Shown: positions 33,060 through 47,200 of the stretch, in pieces
How positions within the stretch are numbered: the stretch's first letter is position 1
How the letters are laid out: every line of letters begins with the position of its first letter
Origin: Viola odorata
Taxonomy: Eukaryota; Streptophyta; Magnoliopsida; Malpighiales; Violaceae
Assembly: GCA_963691705.1 (NCBI GenBank)
Contig: OY829538.1
Coordinates: 29,036,836-29,100,835 of the forward strand
Direction: 5' to 3'
DNA: 64,000 bases
Translations under genes and position numbers: made by a program
Notes under the pieces: generated by a model
What the model was told of the DNA's origin: nothing
What the model saw: only the letters and a program-made list of their open reading frames with translations
The model's database searches: none

Positions 33060-36000
33060 TGTCGCGCCCCACGAAAATTAACAGAGGAATGCTAATTCAC
33101 GAGTGTGCAACGAAATTCGGGACCTTACAATGCTCAGCGTAGATGGACGCCTCGCAGCATGCAATGAAGTCGCCACCCTAATTTGGTTGCTAGGTTTAGG
33201 GAACCTTAATCGTCATGGCATAGGAAATATAATAAGTAAAAAAACTAAAGGCACAAAAAAGGGGTCTAGACCCCAGACAAAGGTTCGGGGTCGTATTATG
33301 GTCTCGGGAAGGTGTTAGGCACCCGAGTCACATCCGAAAACGGTTACCGGTTGATGAGAGAGGTGTTTTAAAGGTGTTTTGATAAAATGCGTTTTGAAAA
33401 GTGGGCCCTCAGAGGAATCGTCACTTTGGTCTTATCTATGATCGTAATCGTTCAGGAATAATTAAGACGTCTTTCTGACGGGGTTACCGTTTATCAAGAC
33501 CAATTGATTATTCCTGATCGTAACGTGATGGGACTGAAATTTCCGTAAGACTGAATGAGCGCCCTCTTTTTTCATCATCGGGCCATGCATGATTAAATTA
33601 ATTACTACGTGATCCTAACATGGATTGCTACCAGAGTACCATTTTAAATGATGGATTTAAAATGATAGTTTGCTGTGGGATCGAAAGTCCCCATGTACAT
33701 GCAGTCAATATAAGCGAGAATTAAAATCACATGAACGCGGCATTTTAAGAAAGTCTTTAAACACGTTGTGCATGTGGGTTGATTTTAGTTCTAGCAGTTC
33801 TATGTATCATGCATACAATTGATATTTGCGAAAAGCATTGAATAAATAAAAAGGACTTGTGAGGCGTACTTTCGAGCGAAGCTTGAAATTAACCTACAAA
33901 ACGAAAGTGTTAGTGATAGCTTGAGAAATAACTGAGCAATGAAAATTTTAAATGACAATTGATTGTACACGTAAAATGATGGATTGTACGCATACGAGAA
34001 TTAAATGCTGAGCTTGATGACTGCATGAAAATAAATGACGACAATTGATTGCATGCGAGAAATGATGAATTTTACGCATAGGAAAATGAGATACTGAGTT
34101 GATTGCGTGCGAAAAATGATTGATTTTAAGCACACGAGAACTTAAATGCTGTGTTGATGGCATGCGAAAAATGATTGATTTTACGCATACGTGAATTTAA
34201 ATGCTAGGTTGATTGCATGCGAAAAATGATTGATTTTTACGCATACGAGAATTTAAATGCTGGGTTGATTGCATGCGAAAAATGATGGATTTTACGCATA
34301 CGAAAATGAAATGCTGTTTTGATTTGCATGCGAAAAATGATGGATTTTACGCATACGAGAATTTAAGTGCTAGGTTGATTGCATGCGAAAAATGATTGAT
34401 TTTAAGCATGCGAGAATTTAAATGCTGGGTTGATTGCATGCGAAAAATGATTGATTTTTACGCATACGAGAATTTAAATGCTGGGTTGATTGCATGCGAA
34501 AAATGATGGATTTTACGCATATGAAAATGAAATGCTGTTTTGATTTGCATGCGAAAAATGATGGATTTTACGCATACGAGAATTTAAGTGCTAGGTTGAT
34601 TGCATGCGAAAAATGATTGATTTTAAGCATGCGAGAATTTAAATGCTGGGTTGATTGCACGCGAAAAAAGGATCGATTTTACTCATACAAAAATGAAATG
34701 TTGTCTTGATAAGTGCAGAAAAATTAAATGCTAGGGGCGATTTACAAGGAATAAAAAGTTTGGTGATTGGCAGAAAATAAAACAGGTTGATAATGTAGAG
34801 AATGAGCAGTTGGATATTTGCAGAAAATAAACAGTTGATATTTGCAGAAAATAAACAGTTGATAGATTGCGGAAGAATTTCCAGCAGTTTGCAAAAAAAA
34901 TTAAAGCAGTTGAATATTTACGAGAATTAAAATGCGACCGACCATGTAGGCGGTATTGAATTTAAATTGCTGAAAGTAAATTGCTGAAAAGTGCGGAAAA
35001 ATAAAGTGCGGAAAAGTAAACAGTTGATAAGTGCGACCGACCATGTAGGCGGTATTGAATTTAAATTGCTGAAATTTAAAGTGCGGAAAAGTAAAATGCG
35101 GAAATTTAAAGTGCGGAAAAGTAAACAGTTGATAAGTGCGACCGACCATGTAGGCGGTATTGAATTTAAATTGCTGAAATTTAAAGTGCGGAAAAGTAAA
35201 CAGTTGATAATTTGCGGAAGGATTTCCAGCAGTTTGCGAAAAATTAAAGGAGTTGATAAATTGCGAGAATTAAAATGTAACCGACCATATAGGCGGTATA
35301 TTGAATTTAAATTGCTGAAAGTAAATTGCGAAAAATTAAAGTGCGAATAATTTAAACAGTTGATAATTTGCGGAAGGATTTCCAGCAGTTTGCAAAAAAT
35401 TAAAGGAGTTGATAAATTGCGAGAATTAAAATGTAACCGACCATATAGGTGGTATATTGAATTTAAATTGTGAAAAATTAAAGTGCGAATAATTTAAACA
35501 GTTGATAATTTGCGGAAGGATTTCCAGCAGTTTGCGAAAAATTAAAGCAGTTGAATATTTACGAAAATTAAATGCGACCGACCATGTAGGCGGTATAATA
35601 AATAATTGAATTTAAATTGCTGAATATAAATGACTGAAGTTAGATAACGTAAAAAGAATATCACGATAAGAAATGAACAATTCAAGTATAAAAACAATTA
35701 AACAACAAATTGTCGCAAGAATGAGCAGACGAAAAATATGAACACGGAAATGACGCATGTGAGCATTTAAATCATTTATAAGCATTTAAAGCATGGTATA
35801 TGACTATTTAATTTCGTGCATAAATATTTAATCATGGTATATAAATATTTAAGCAAAGCGAAATAATAAACAAGTATTGTAAATAATGATTAATTAAATA
35901 TGGTATACGAATTAAATTAAACATTACGTACGAGCATGAAATAAAAAAATGACTCGAATGCTTGACGAAGAATTAATGGGCTGGGCCCCATGTGCTGAAA

Positions 36001-37602
36001 TTTAGTTAAAATGGGCTAGGAATAAATCCTAGCCCATAACTTAAATTGAAGGGAAAGGAAAGGATGGGCTTGGCTTAAGCCAAAGCCCATCAGCATGCTA
36101 AAAGAAAGGAGGGACGGGCTTAGCCCGTCACCTTCCTCATGAAGAACAGCAGCCGCTGTTCATCTTCTTCCTTGCGCCGGCGTTACTGTCGGCGACAAGG
36201 GAGGAGCTCCGGCCACCCGAACACCTCCAAAATGGTCACAATGCGACCGGAGTCAAGCGACGACCAAAACCCGACCAGAATTAAACCACTTCATCCATGG
36301 ACGAGGAGCAATTTCACGTTTGAACAAATATACGCATTAAAGCCCAAAAATCCATAATTAATTAAAGGAAACAGCAGGCATTTGAATTGAAGCAAGTAAC
36401 ACGTTTACAACTTGAAAATGAAGTATACAAAACAGATTTGAGCCATTGATTAAATGTTTAAAGCTAAAAACGAAAATTAAAGGAGAGAAGCTAGAGAGAG
36501 AAAGCTTGATAAACTCACCTTGATTGCTTTCCTTTGCCTTGGTTCGGGTGGATGAATTGGCTAGGAGAAGGGAGGTGAGCCGTGTGTGAATTGGCTAGGA
36601 GAATGGAGAGGGAGTAGAGCTTTTTTTGTAAAATTTCCGACCCTCGCGAAGGGAAATGGTGACGGCTATTTATAGCCGAAGGGAGCCGCGTGGTGGCTGG
36701 ACGCGGGCTGCGCGTGGAGGAGCTGGAGGCGTGATGATGGCGGAGCTAGGGAGCTACGGCTAGGGGCTCGGACGAAGACGTGGCTGAGAAGGAGAGCAGG
36801 TGGCTCGGGCGCGGGCTCGTGGCTGAGAATTTCCTTGCACTGTGCATGTGCATTATGCACCATAAATCAAGGGCCATTGATCTGGTTGACTTTCCTTGGT
36901 TGACCAGATCAATGGCCATGATCAAATGGCCTTTCATCTGATTTAAATAGCCTCGAGCCGGATCCGTCGAGCAAACGTTCCGACTTTTCGAGCCGAAGGT
37001 GCCGGCGCGTAGAAAAAAATACAACGGTTTTAACCGTCTACAGCGAACGATGAGAACTTCTCGTTTAACGCGTTTATTTTAGTGTTCAAAGGCGCGAAAC
37101 GCGGGAACGAAAAAAATAAAGCGTTACACCGAAAATTACACGAAACGCTGTAGACCGTTGCGACCGGAAAAAAATCTAGCAACTAGTTGATGGAAAACAT
37201 TTTAAAGTCGAGTTATTGTCCGAGCGAACTTACTCGGGTCCAATAAAAGCTCGAACGAAAATAATAATAAAAAATAAAAATACTAAAAAATGTGCGAAAA
37301 TATAAAAAATCCTAAAATTCGTGTGATGACCTAAAACGAAGAATAATTTAAGAAACGACTGCCGGATAATTAAAAATGTGATTTTTAAGGCTAAAAATAA
37401 TAATGATAATAATAATGAAAATACTTGACGAAAAATTAAAAATGCGACTTCGAAAGCTGACGATGCTAACGATGATGCTAAAATGCAACGAAACACCTAA
37501 GAATGCTAGCGACATTAAATCAACTGAAAATGACTGTAAATTAACTAAATAACAGAAATGCTAAAATTAAATAAAAATGGCGTCAAAATTCGGGTATCAA
37601 CA
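33060..37602 (-). mobile_element. LTR D (shared middle LTR of the tandem)
   Basis: 4,543 bp. It serves as 5' LTR of the left unit and 3' LTR of the right unit. In its left part it follows LTR E (for example TCTAGACC at about 33267, where C has TCTGGACC; CGGTTACC at 33342; the extra ~150 bp near 35315-35465). In its right part it follows C against E at several sites (CCCTCGCG near 36644, CATTATGCACC near 36850, AACGCGGGAACG near 37098). The mosaic fits an unequal crossover within the LTR. Repeat zones lie at 33950-34680 and about 34800-35600. Confidence 0.9.
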
Positions 37603-40600
37603 GTTGCCCCCTCTTTACTGTCTTATCGAAGTATTTGATAAGCAGTAAAGACAGTTGCCCCTAGATATCCGAATTTTGGCGACACGGCAGGTCTTACCTC
37701 AAACTTACAGTGATGAGGTCGCTCTGGGAGGAGGTAGTTGCTTGATGTCGCTCTGGGAGTCTGGGAGGAGGAGATTGATTGATGCTGTTACTGGGGATAC
37801 CAGGTGCTTGCTTGACGTCACTCTGGGAGGAGATAGGTTGTTGATCCTGCAAAGACATAAACTTAGATCTGCTCGGGTATTGAGAGGCACATAAGTTGCA
37901 GGGAATGTAAATGACAACTACTCTACCGGGGTCGGAAAGTAATTTTACGAAAATGTAAACGACAGCCCCACTGGGGGGATGATCACTTGACATGTAACTG
38001 ATGTTGCTTCGGAAGATAGTGCGCGATTCGCAGAAGTATGAATGATTTGTCCTAATGATGTCAATCTAGGAGGAGGAAAATAATTATGCAGAAATGTAGA
38101 ATTGTATGAATGATGTTGCTCTGGGAGGGGAAGAAATGCTAAGGTTGAAAAAGGTAGAACTACGCTATGCTATCACTCTGGGAGGAGAAGAAATGCTACG
38201 CTGGAAACTAAACCTATGATGTCACTCTGGGAGGAGAAGAAATGCTTGATGCTGAATACTAAATGTTGTCACTCTAGGAGGAGAAGAAATGCTTGATGCT
38301 GAAAACTAAACCTATGATGTCACTCTGAGAGGAGAAGAAATGCTAAGGCTGAAAACTAAATGCTGTCACTCTGGGAGGAGAAGAAATGCTAGGTCGGAAT
38401 CTAAATGTTGTCACTCTGGGAGGAGAAGAATGCTAATGCTTTTGATGGTGTTATTTGGTGATGAGGGAATTGATGTTGGCCCTGGGGATAAAAAAGTGTT
38501 TACAAAATTGATGATGTTGTTCGTGGATGTCACTATGGGAGGAGATGGTTGGTTGATGTCACTCTGGGAGGAGGTATGCCTTTGATGTCACTCTGGGAGG
38601 AGTTATGCTTTAAATTCTAGTCTGGGCGAGGCTATCGCATTGCTTGATGCTGGTATGAAAAATGAGGTTGCATGTCGGTGCGAGGCTATCGCTCTTCGGA
38701 CGATGATGTGGAAATACGGATAAAGGTCCGTGCGAGGCTATCGCTCTCCGGACGTCGTCGTGGTGATGTGAATGAAGGTCCGTGCGAGGCTATCGCTCTC
38801 CGGATGTTGACGTGGCAATGTAAATGAATGTCCGTGTGAGGCTATCGCTCTCCGAGTGTTGACGTGGCAATGCGGATGAAGGTCTGTGCGAGGCTATCGC
38901 TCTCCGGACGCTGGTGCTGAAAATGTAGTCACTCAAGGAGGAGTTATTCAGATATGCAGAAAAGTAGTCGCTCAAGGAGGAGTATTTTTAGATAGACGAA
39001 AAAAAAGTAGTTGCTCACGGAGGAGTGATAATTATGCAGAAATATAGAATTATGTAAATGAGAGTTGTAGCGTACCTTCGCTCGGATATTGATTGACGAT
39101 AACATACCTTTGCCCTGATGTTGATTTGATATTTGGGGTGACTGTTTATGAATTTTCAAGATATGGTGTGGGGACGTGACCTGACACAACATTAACAGAT
39201 GACATGTGCGGACGTGACCAGACACAATATTAACAAACGCGATGTGGGGACGTGACCCTTCAACGCTTAACAGACAATATGCGTGGACGTGACCAGACAC
39301 AACCTTATCAGACGACTGTGCGGACGTGACCGGACCTGACATTAACAGCATGATGTGGGGACGTGACCAAGCACACTTTTAAATGACACGATGTGGGGAC
39401 GTGACCCTTCACAACGCTTAACGGACAATATGTGCGGACTTGACCAGACACAACATTATCAGACGACATGTGCGGACGTGACCAAGCACACTTTTAAATG
39501 ACACGATGTGGGGACGTGACCCTTCACAACGCTTAACAGACAACATGTGCGGACGTGACCAGACACAACATTATCAGATGACTGTGCGGACGTGACCGGA
39601 CACAGCATTAAAAACACGATGCGGGGACGTGACCCTTCACAACGCTTAACGGACAATATGTGCGGACGTGACCAGACACAACATTATCAGACGACATGTG
39701 CGGACGTGACCGGACACAGCATTAAAAACACGATGCGGGGACGTGACCCTTCACAACGCTTAACGGACGATATGTGCGGACGTGACCAGACACAACATTA
39801 TCAGATGACATGTGCGGACATGACCAAGCACACTTTTAAATGACACGATGTGGGGACGTGACCCTTCACAACGCTTAACGGACAATATGTGCGGACGTGA
39901 CCAGACACCACATTATCAGACGACATGCGCGGACGTGACCGGACATGACATCAACAACACGATGTGGGGACGTGACCCTCCACAACGCTTAACAGACAAC
40001 ATGTGCGGACGTGACCAGACACAACATTATCAGACGACATGTGCGGACGTGACCAAGCACATTTTTAAATGACACGATGTGGGGACGTGACCCTTCACAA
40101 CGTTTAACAGACAATATGTGCGGACGTGACCAGACACCACATTATCAGACGACATGCGCGGACGTGACCGGACATGTCATCAACAACACGATGTGGGGAC
40201 GTGACCCTCCACAACGCTTAACAGACAACATGTGCGGACGTGACCAGACACAACATTATCAGACGACATGTGCGGACGTGACCAAGCACATTTTTAAATG
40301 ACACGATGTGGGGACGTGACCCTTCACAACGTTTAACAGATGGTGTAAAAAGGGAAAGCAAGTCTTACCTTGAACTTACCGTATGAACTGAAATGGAGAG
40401 TGGTTGACCGTGAGGGAACGAGATTCACCGCACGAAGCTGATTTGGGAGTGGTAACGTACTCCCTTCGACGCTGATTGGATTTTGATGAAAATCCAATAT
40501 GGCGAGGGCTTTACAACGATGTCGTCATCGAAGACCCATGGTTGAGGAGTCACCGGAGCATATCTGTGTCCTGCAAATTGGAAGGAAGCAAATACAAAGT

Positions 40601-43600
40601 TGCAACAAAATAGAAAAATGAGAGAGCAATTGACCTGTGAGAAATATCAAATATTCCTACCTTTAACCCACGGCTTGCCCCCAAGTTTTTTTGTTTGGAA
40701 TGAAAATGATTTCTTTGTTTAAGAAAATAAATTCAAGCCTTTTTCTCTTTTTGGATAAAATGTGCGTTCAGTTTTCATTATATGAACATGATTGATTCAA
40801 GTCTAGATAACGTCTACGTCTTGTTCAAGAAATAACGACCTCAAGGACAAGACTTTCCCACAACTTGCAGCCGTAAGCAATCCTCACTTGATATTAGTGT
40901 TTGCACTCACGCTCTGGAACAAGGCTAAGTGTTTTACACTCATAAAGATGCAACTAACATGATACATAATTTACAGATCGCAATGTCAATCCGAGTGAAT
41001 ATACTTCGAATGAAGATGCACATGCATGGGCGTTCTAATAATCGATGGGACTTTTACGGAAAAGAATGAAAGGACATGAAAAGTCCGGAAAGGAGTTTGT
41101 TTTGGGAAATATTGCTTTGTTGAGGAGTTGGAAGGCTTTTGATGAGTGATGCTTTGCTAATTGGCCAGGATGAGGGCGAGGTGCGCGAGTCTTTTCGCTT
41201 TTTGCTGGGGATGCTTGCTTGACAGAGTGCGTGAGCTCTGGGATCCTTGTTGGGGGTGCTTTCCCTTTGGCCAGGGGCCCTTTTCTTGAGTCTTCATTGG
41301 GGAGCGTCGTCGCTGTTCATTTTGCGACTTACTACTTGAGTTGGCCTGGGGCCCCTTTCTCTTCTCGGGTTCTCACTAGGGATGCTTGCTTTGAGGTTTC
41401 TTGAGTTGGCCTTGGGCCTCTTTTGCTTGACTTTACTAGGGGAAGGCTGCTTTGAGATTTCTCGAGTTGGCCTTGGGCCTTTCTACTCGAGTTCAATGGG
41501 GAAAGTTTTCTTCGAGATTTTCTCGAATTGAGTTGTCCCCGGGTTGTGATTGCTTTGGCTCTTCGATTTTTTGTATTCGTCGAAGGTCTCTGAGCACTTT
41601 CTTTCTTTTCTTTTCTTTTCCCTTTTTTCCCCCCTCTCCTTTTTTCTTTTTTCTTTTTTCTTTTTCTCTCTCCTTTTCCCTTTTTTTTTTTATGTATATC
41701 CCTCCCCTTTTTGATTTAATTTGAAAATGCAACAGAGCAGAGCAAGCACAGCCTTCGTCTTGATCTCTTCCCCTTTTGTCTTGAGGCCTCGGCCTTCGTC
41801 GTTGCTGCTTCTCCGGTGATGGTCCTTAGCGATCTCCTGGTGACCTTTTCCGTCTCTTTCATCGTGCTCTTGGACTCGACGCGCTTTTACTTCCGGCTGG
41901 CGATTTTAGCTGAAACTGCTCTTTGGCTCCCGGGGTATGAGTGATATTGACGGTTTGGGGAGTGATGACATATATGGTGGAAAGAGGGAAAAAACGAAAA
42001 AAGTGGAGAAAATCGTAAAAGTCCCATGTCACTTTATAGCTATCCTATGTCTAATGGTGCATGTACCCTGGATATTATGCGAATTCAACTAGTATCTAGT
42101 CAGGCACTTACACTCATGAAAGAAACAAAGCGTGAAGGCCCAAAATACTCACAGGGATATGTTTTGTGATTGCTTACGTCTAGACGTGCCATGGATATAA
42201 GAGCTAACAGACAAAATCATGTATGTTTCATATAATTTCTAATGAACGCACAAGTCATCCATGTCGTGATAAAGTGATGAATATGCTTGAAAAAAACGTT
42301 CAAAACATGGGATTTTCAAGCCAAGCGACTATGCCTTTTTTTTTTTTTTTTTTTTTTGTAAAAACTAAGAATCTTAGCAGACATGACGCACACACTCTTG
42401 TAACAACATAAATCGTGGCCATTTAAATTGCAACAACGGAAAATGCGGAAACGGAAATTGCAAAAATGTAAAAGGACAACTTCCCTGAAAAATGAGCTTT
42501 GACATTTTTCAACGCCTTTTCTTGGTCGTCACTCCATTTGCTTGCCCCCCTGTTTACAAGTCTCGCTGCACCTGAAATGAAGAGACAGTTAAATAATAAA
42601 TTCATAGGGAAAAGGTATCCCAAGATGTTGAATTAATGAAAGATAGAGTAATTGAAAAGAACACGTGGGTTGCCTCCCACGAAGCGCCCTTGTTTAAAGT
42701 CGTAGGCTCGACTATGGTGTGCGTTTGAGTCTTGTGCTTTTGGATCAACATCCCTTTGAACTTCATTGCTTGCCCCCCAGACTTCTCCTGATGAGGGATT
42801 ATCTCTTTTTCCGCCCTTTCTCTTAAATGGACCGATTTGCATGAACCTGGAAAAAGGAGCGATCGTAAACCTGAAAAAAGAAAAAAGAGTAAGTATAAGT
42901 GATGGACGGTCCTGAGGCCTCCACGTTGCTCATTCGCTTTTCCGGCTACACTTTCACTTGATATTTTCAGGGTGGTCGGAGAGGCGTGATCTCCTGGTTG
43001 CGGATGATATGCGAAGGAATCCTCTATTCATTCCAACGATATGGAGCAATCTGAGAGGTTATCTGGGACACCCAAATTAGCAGGGGCAACCCCTGCCCCC
43101 ATGCTAAGAAGATCTATGTGCTTTCAAATGACGTAAGGCCTGATGCCTGATGAACCCATCTGAGGGGAGGGACGATGATCTATGTTATGAACTTGGAGTT
43201 TCTTGTGATAAGCTAAAAGGACATGGCCATGAGTGAGCAATACTCGGCTTTTTTCGAATGTTTGGTCTGATTTTTTGGGTTTTTTTTTTTGTGAAACGTT
43301 TGTGTTTACCCCGGAGGGATTTTCTCTTTCTGTTTTTGCGATGGTCTTTTGAGTTGCTTTGGATAGATAATTGATAAGGAAAAGTTGAGGCGATAAACAT
43401 CCGAAAGAGTACGACTTTATTAAAAAGTGTTTATAAAAATATGGTAAACTTGCCAACAACCTAAATTCATCAAAATTGGCTAAGATAGATGAAATCAGGG
43501 ATCCTATTTACATGAGAAAGAACAGGTTTGCCGATGTCCGAGTCCTTAGGCGAAGGTGTCAACTTTAAGAATCAGAATTCTCTTGCTCCTACCAAAGGTA

Positions 43601-44272
43601 TTCCCTTGAAGCCATCTCCCCTCTCTGTATTTCTATCTTGGCCTCTAAAGCTGCAATCCGACTCTGCAGTGCCTGATCATTGAAACTTCATTCCCGAAAA
43701 TATCAAGTGAAAGTAGTGTAGGTGCCGACATATCGAATGAGCAAGATGGGTCCTACGGGACAAAAATAAAATTTTAAATACAAAGTAACCTGCATGTGTA
43801 AGAAATTTACAGTTCGTATAAAAGAAAAAATCATGTCAATATGCCACCAAGACAAATAGAGCCACGACAACGCAAGTATAATCATGATGCACGTGCTGGG
43901 GCTCTGATTCCGACATTTCTAACTGGCTTGAACGGTTCCCGGATGATACCATGAAAAGGTCCCTAAAGTGTCGTCCAGTCGCCCGATTCCTTGCGAAATC
44001 GTATAACCTTTCGACTGGCTTTAGGGGTTCATCCGAGTTGGGATTGGTGAACACTACCCAGGACATGTGTCCTAGGGCGTCACTACTACCCTCCTATTTT
44101 GGTAATTGTCCCCTGGGTGTAGGGCGCTATGAAATGCATATGACAATTGCTAAAGCAAATAAATAAACAGACCAGCAATTGATCAAAGCAAATAAATAGA
44201 TAAACAAATAAACACCTCTCTAAAAAGCTAAAACCGGCTCCGACCCTAATTTCCCCAGTGAAGTCGCCAAAC
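37603..44272 (-). mobile_element. Internal region 2 of the tandem (non-coding)
   Basis: Same length and order of parts as internal region 1, shifted by 11,213 bp: hairpin and polypurine tract 37603-37660, arrays 37713-38613, 38621-38913 and 39163-40343, CT-rich tract 41593-41690, coiled-coil relic 43583-43688, leader and PBS 43813-44272. Substitutions noticed include the base after GTTGCCCC (C for A, 37611), GACATAAAC for GACGTAAAC (about 37855), GGGTCGG for GGGACGG (about 37931), TTGTAACA for TTGCAACA (about 42400) and GGGATTAT for GGGACTAT (about 42797). That is near 0.1% divergence. Confidence 0.9.
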
Positions 44273-47200
44273 TGTCGCGCCCCACGAAAATTAACAGAGG
44301 AATGCTAATTCACGAGTGTGCAACGAAATTCGGGACCTTACAATGCTCAGCGTAGATGGACGCCTCGCAGCATGCAATGAAGTCGCCACCCTAATTTGGT
44401 TGCTAGGTTTAGGGAACCTTAATCGTCATGGCATAGGAAATATAATAAGTAAAAAAACTAAAGGCACAAAAAAGGGGTCTAGACCCCAGACAAAGGTTCG
44501 GGGTCGTATTATGGTCTCGGGAAGGTGTTAGGCACCCGAGTCACATCCGAAAACGGTTACCGGTTGATGAGAGAGGTGTTTTAAAGGTGTTTTGATAAAA
44601 TGCGTTTTGAAAAGTGGGCCCTCAGAGGAATCGTCACTTTGGTCTTATCTATGATCGTAATCGTTCAGGAATAATTAAGACGTCTTTCTGACGGGGTTAC
44701 CGTTTATCAAGACCAATTGATTATTCCTGATCGTAACGTGATGGGACTGAAATTTCCGTAAGACTGAATGAGCGCCCTCTTTTTTCATCATCGGGCCATG
44801 CATGATTAAATTAATTACTACGTGATCCTAACATGGATTGCTACCAGAGTACCATTTTAAATGATGGATTTAAAATGATAGTTTGCTGTGGGATCGAAAG
44901 TCCCCATGTACATGCAGTCAATATAAGCGAGAATTAAAATCACATGAACGCGGCATTTTAAGAAAGTCTTTAAACACGTTGTGCATGTGGGTTGATTTTA
45001 GTTCTAGCAGTTCTATGTATCATGCATACAATTGATATTTGCGAAAAGCATTGAATAAATAAAAAGGACTTGTGAGGCGTACTTTCGAGCGAAGCTTGAA
45101 ATTAACCTACAAAACGAAAGTGTTAGTGATAGCTTGAGAAATAACTGAGCAATGAAAATTTTAAATGACAATTGATTGTACACGTAAAATGATGGATTGT
45201 ACGCATACGAGAATTAAATGCTGAGCTTGATGACTGCATGAAAATAAATGACGACAATTGATTGCATGCGAGAAATGATGAATTTTACGCATAGGAAAAT
45301 GAGATACTGAGTTGATTGCGTGCGAAAAATGATTGATTTTAAGCACACGAGAACTTAAATGCTGTGTTGATGGCATGCGAAAAATGATTGATTTTACGCA
45401 TACGTGAATTTAAATGCTAGGTTGATTGCATGCGAAAAATGATTGATTTTTACGCATACGAGAATTTAAATGCTGGGTTGATTGCATGCGAAAAATGATG
45501 GATTTTACGCATACGAAAATGAAATGCTGTTTTGATTTGCATGCGAAAAATGATGGATTTTACGCATACGAGAATTTAAGTGCTAGGTTGATTGCATGCG
45601 AAAAATGATTGATTTTAAGCATGCGAGAATTTAAATGCTGGGTTGATTGCATGCGAAAAATGATTGATTTTTACGCATACGAGAATTTAAATGCTGGGTT
45701 GATTGCATGCGAAAAATGATGGATTTTACGCATATGAAAATGAAATGCTGTTTTGATTTGCATGCGAAAAATGATGGATTTTACGCATACGAGAATTTAA
45801 GTGCTAGGTTGATTGCATGCGAAAAATGATTGATTTTAAGCATGCGAGAATTTAAATGCTGGGTTGATTGCACGCGAAAAAAGGATCGATTTTACTCATA
45901 CAAAAATGAAATGTTGTCTTGATAAGTGCAGAAAAATTAAATGCTAGGGGCGATTTACAAGGAATAAAAAGTTTGGTGATTGGCAGAAAATAAAACAGGT
46001 TGATAATGTAGAGAATGAGCAGTTGGATATTTGCAGAAAATAAACAGTTGATATTTGCAGAAAATAAACAGTTGATAGATTGCGGAAGAATTTCCAGCAG
46101 TTTGCAAAAAAAATTAAAGCAGTTGAATATTTACGAGAATTAAAATGCGACCGACCATGTAGGCGGTATTGAATTTAAATTGCTGAAAGTAAATTGCTGA
46201 AAAGTGCGGAAAAATAAAGTGCGGAAAAGTAAACAGTTGATAAGTGCGACCGACCATGTAGGCGGTATTGAATTTAAATTGCTGAAATTTAAAGTGCGGA
46301 AAAGTAAAATGCGGAAATTTAAAGTGCGGAAAAGTAAACAGTTGATAAGTGCGACCGACCATGTAGGCGGTATTGAATTTAAATTGCTGAAATTTAAAGT
46401 GCGGAAAAGTAAACAGTTGATAATTTGCGGAAGGATTTCCAGCAGTTTGCGAAAAATTAAAGGAGTTGATAAATTGCGAGAATTAAAATGTAACCGACCA
46501 TATAGGCGGTATATTGAATTTAAATTGCTGAAAGTAAATTGCGAAAAATTAAAGTGCGAATAATTTAAACAGTTGATAATTTGCGGAAGGATTTCCAGCA
46601 GTTTGCAAAAAATTAAAGGAGTTGATAAATTGCGAGAATTAAAATGTAACCGACCATATAGGTGGTATATTGAATTTAAATTGCGAAAAATTAAAGTGCG
46701 AATAATTTAAACAGTTGATAATTTGCGGAAGGATTTCCAGCAGTTTGCAAAAAATTAAAGCAGTTGAATATTTACGAAAATTAAATGCGACCGACCATGT
46801 AGGCGGTATAATAAATAATTGAATTTAAATTGCTGAATATAAATGACTGAAGTTAGATAACGTAAAAAGAATATCACGATAAGAAATGAACAATTCAAGT
46901 ATAAAAACAATTAAACAACAAATTGTCGCAAGAATGAGCAGACGAAAAATATGAACACGGAAATGACGCATGTGAGCATTTAAATCATTTATAAGCATTT
47001 AAAGCATGGTATATGACTATTTAATTTCGTGCATAAATATTTAATCATGGTATATAAATATTTAAGCAAAGCGAAATAATAAACAAGTATTGTAAATAAT
47101 GATTAATTAAATATGGTATACGAATTAAATTAAACATTACGTACGAGCATGAAATAAAAAAATGACTCGAATGCTTGACGAAGAATTAATGGGCTGGGCC

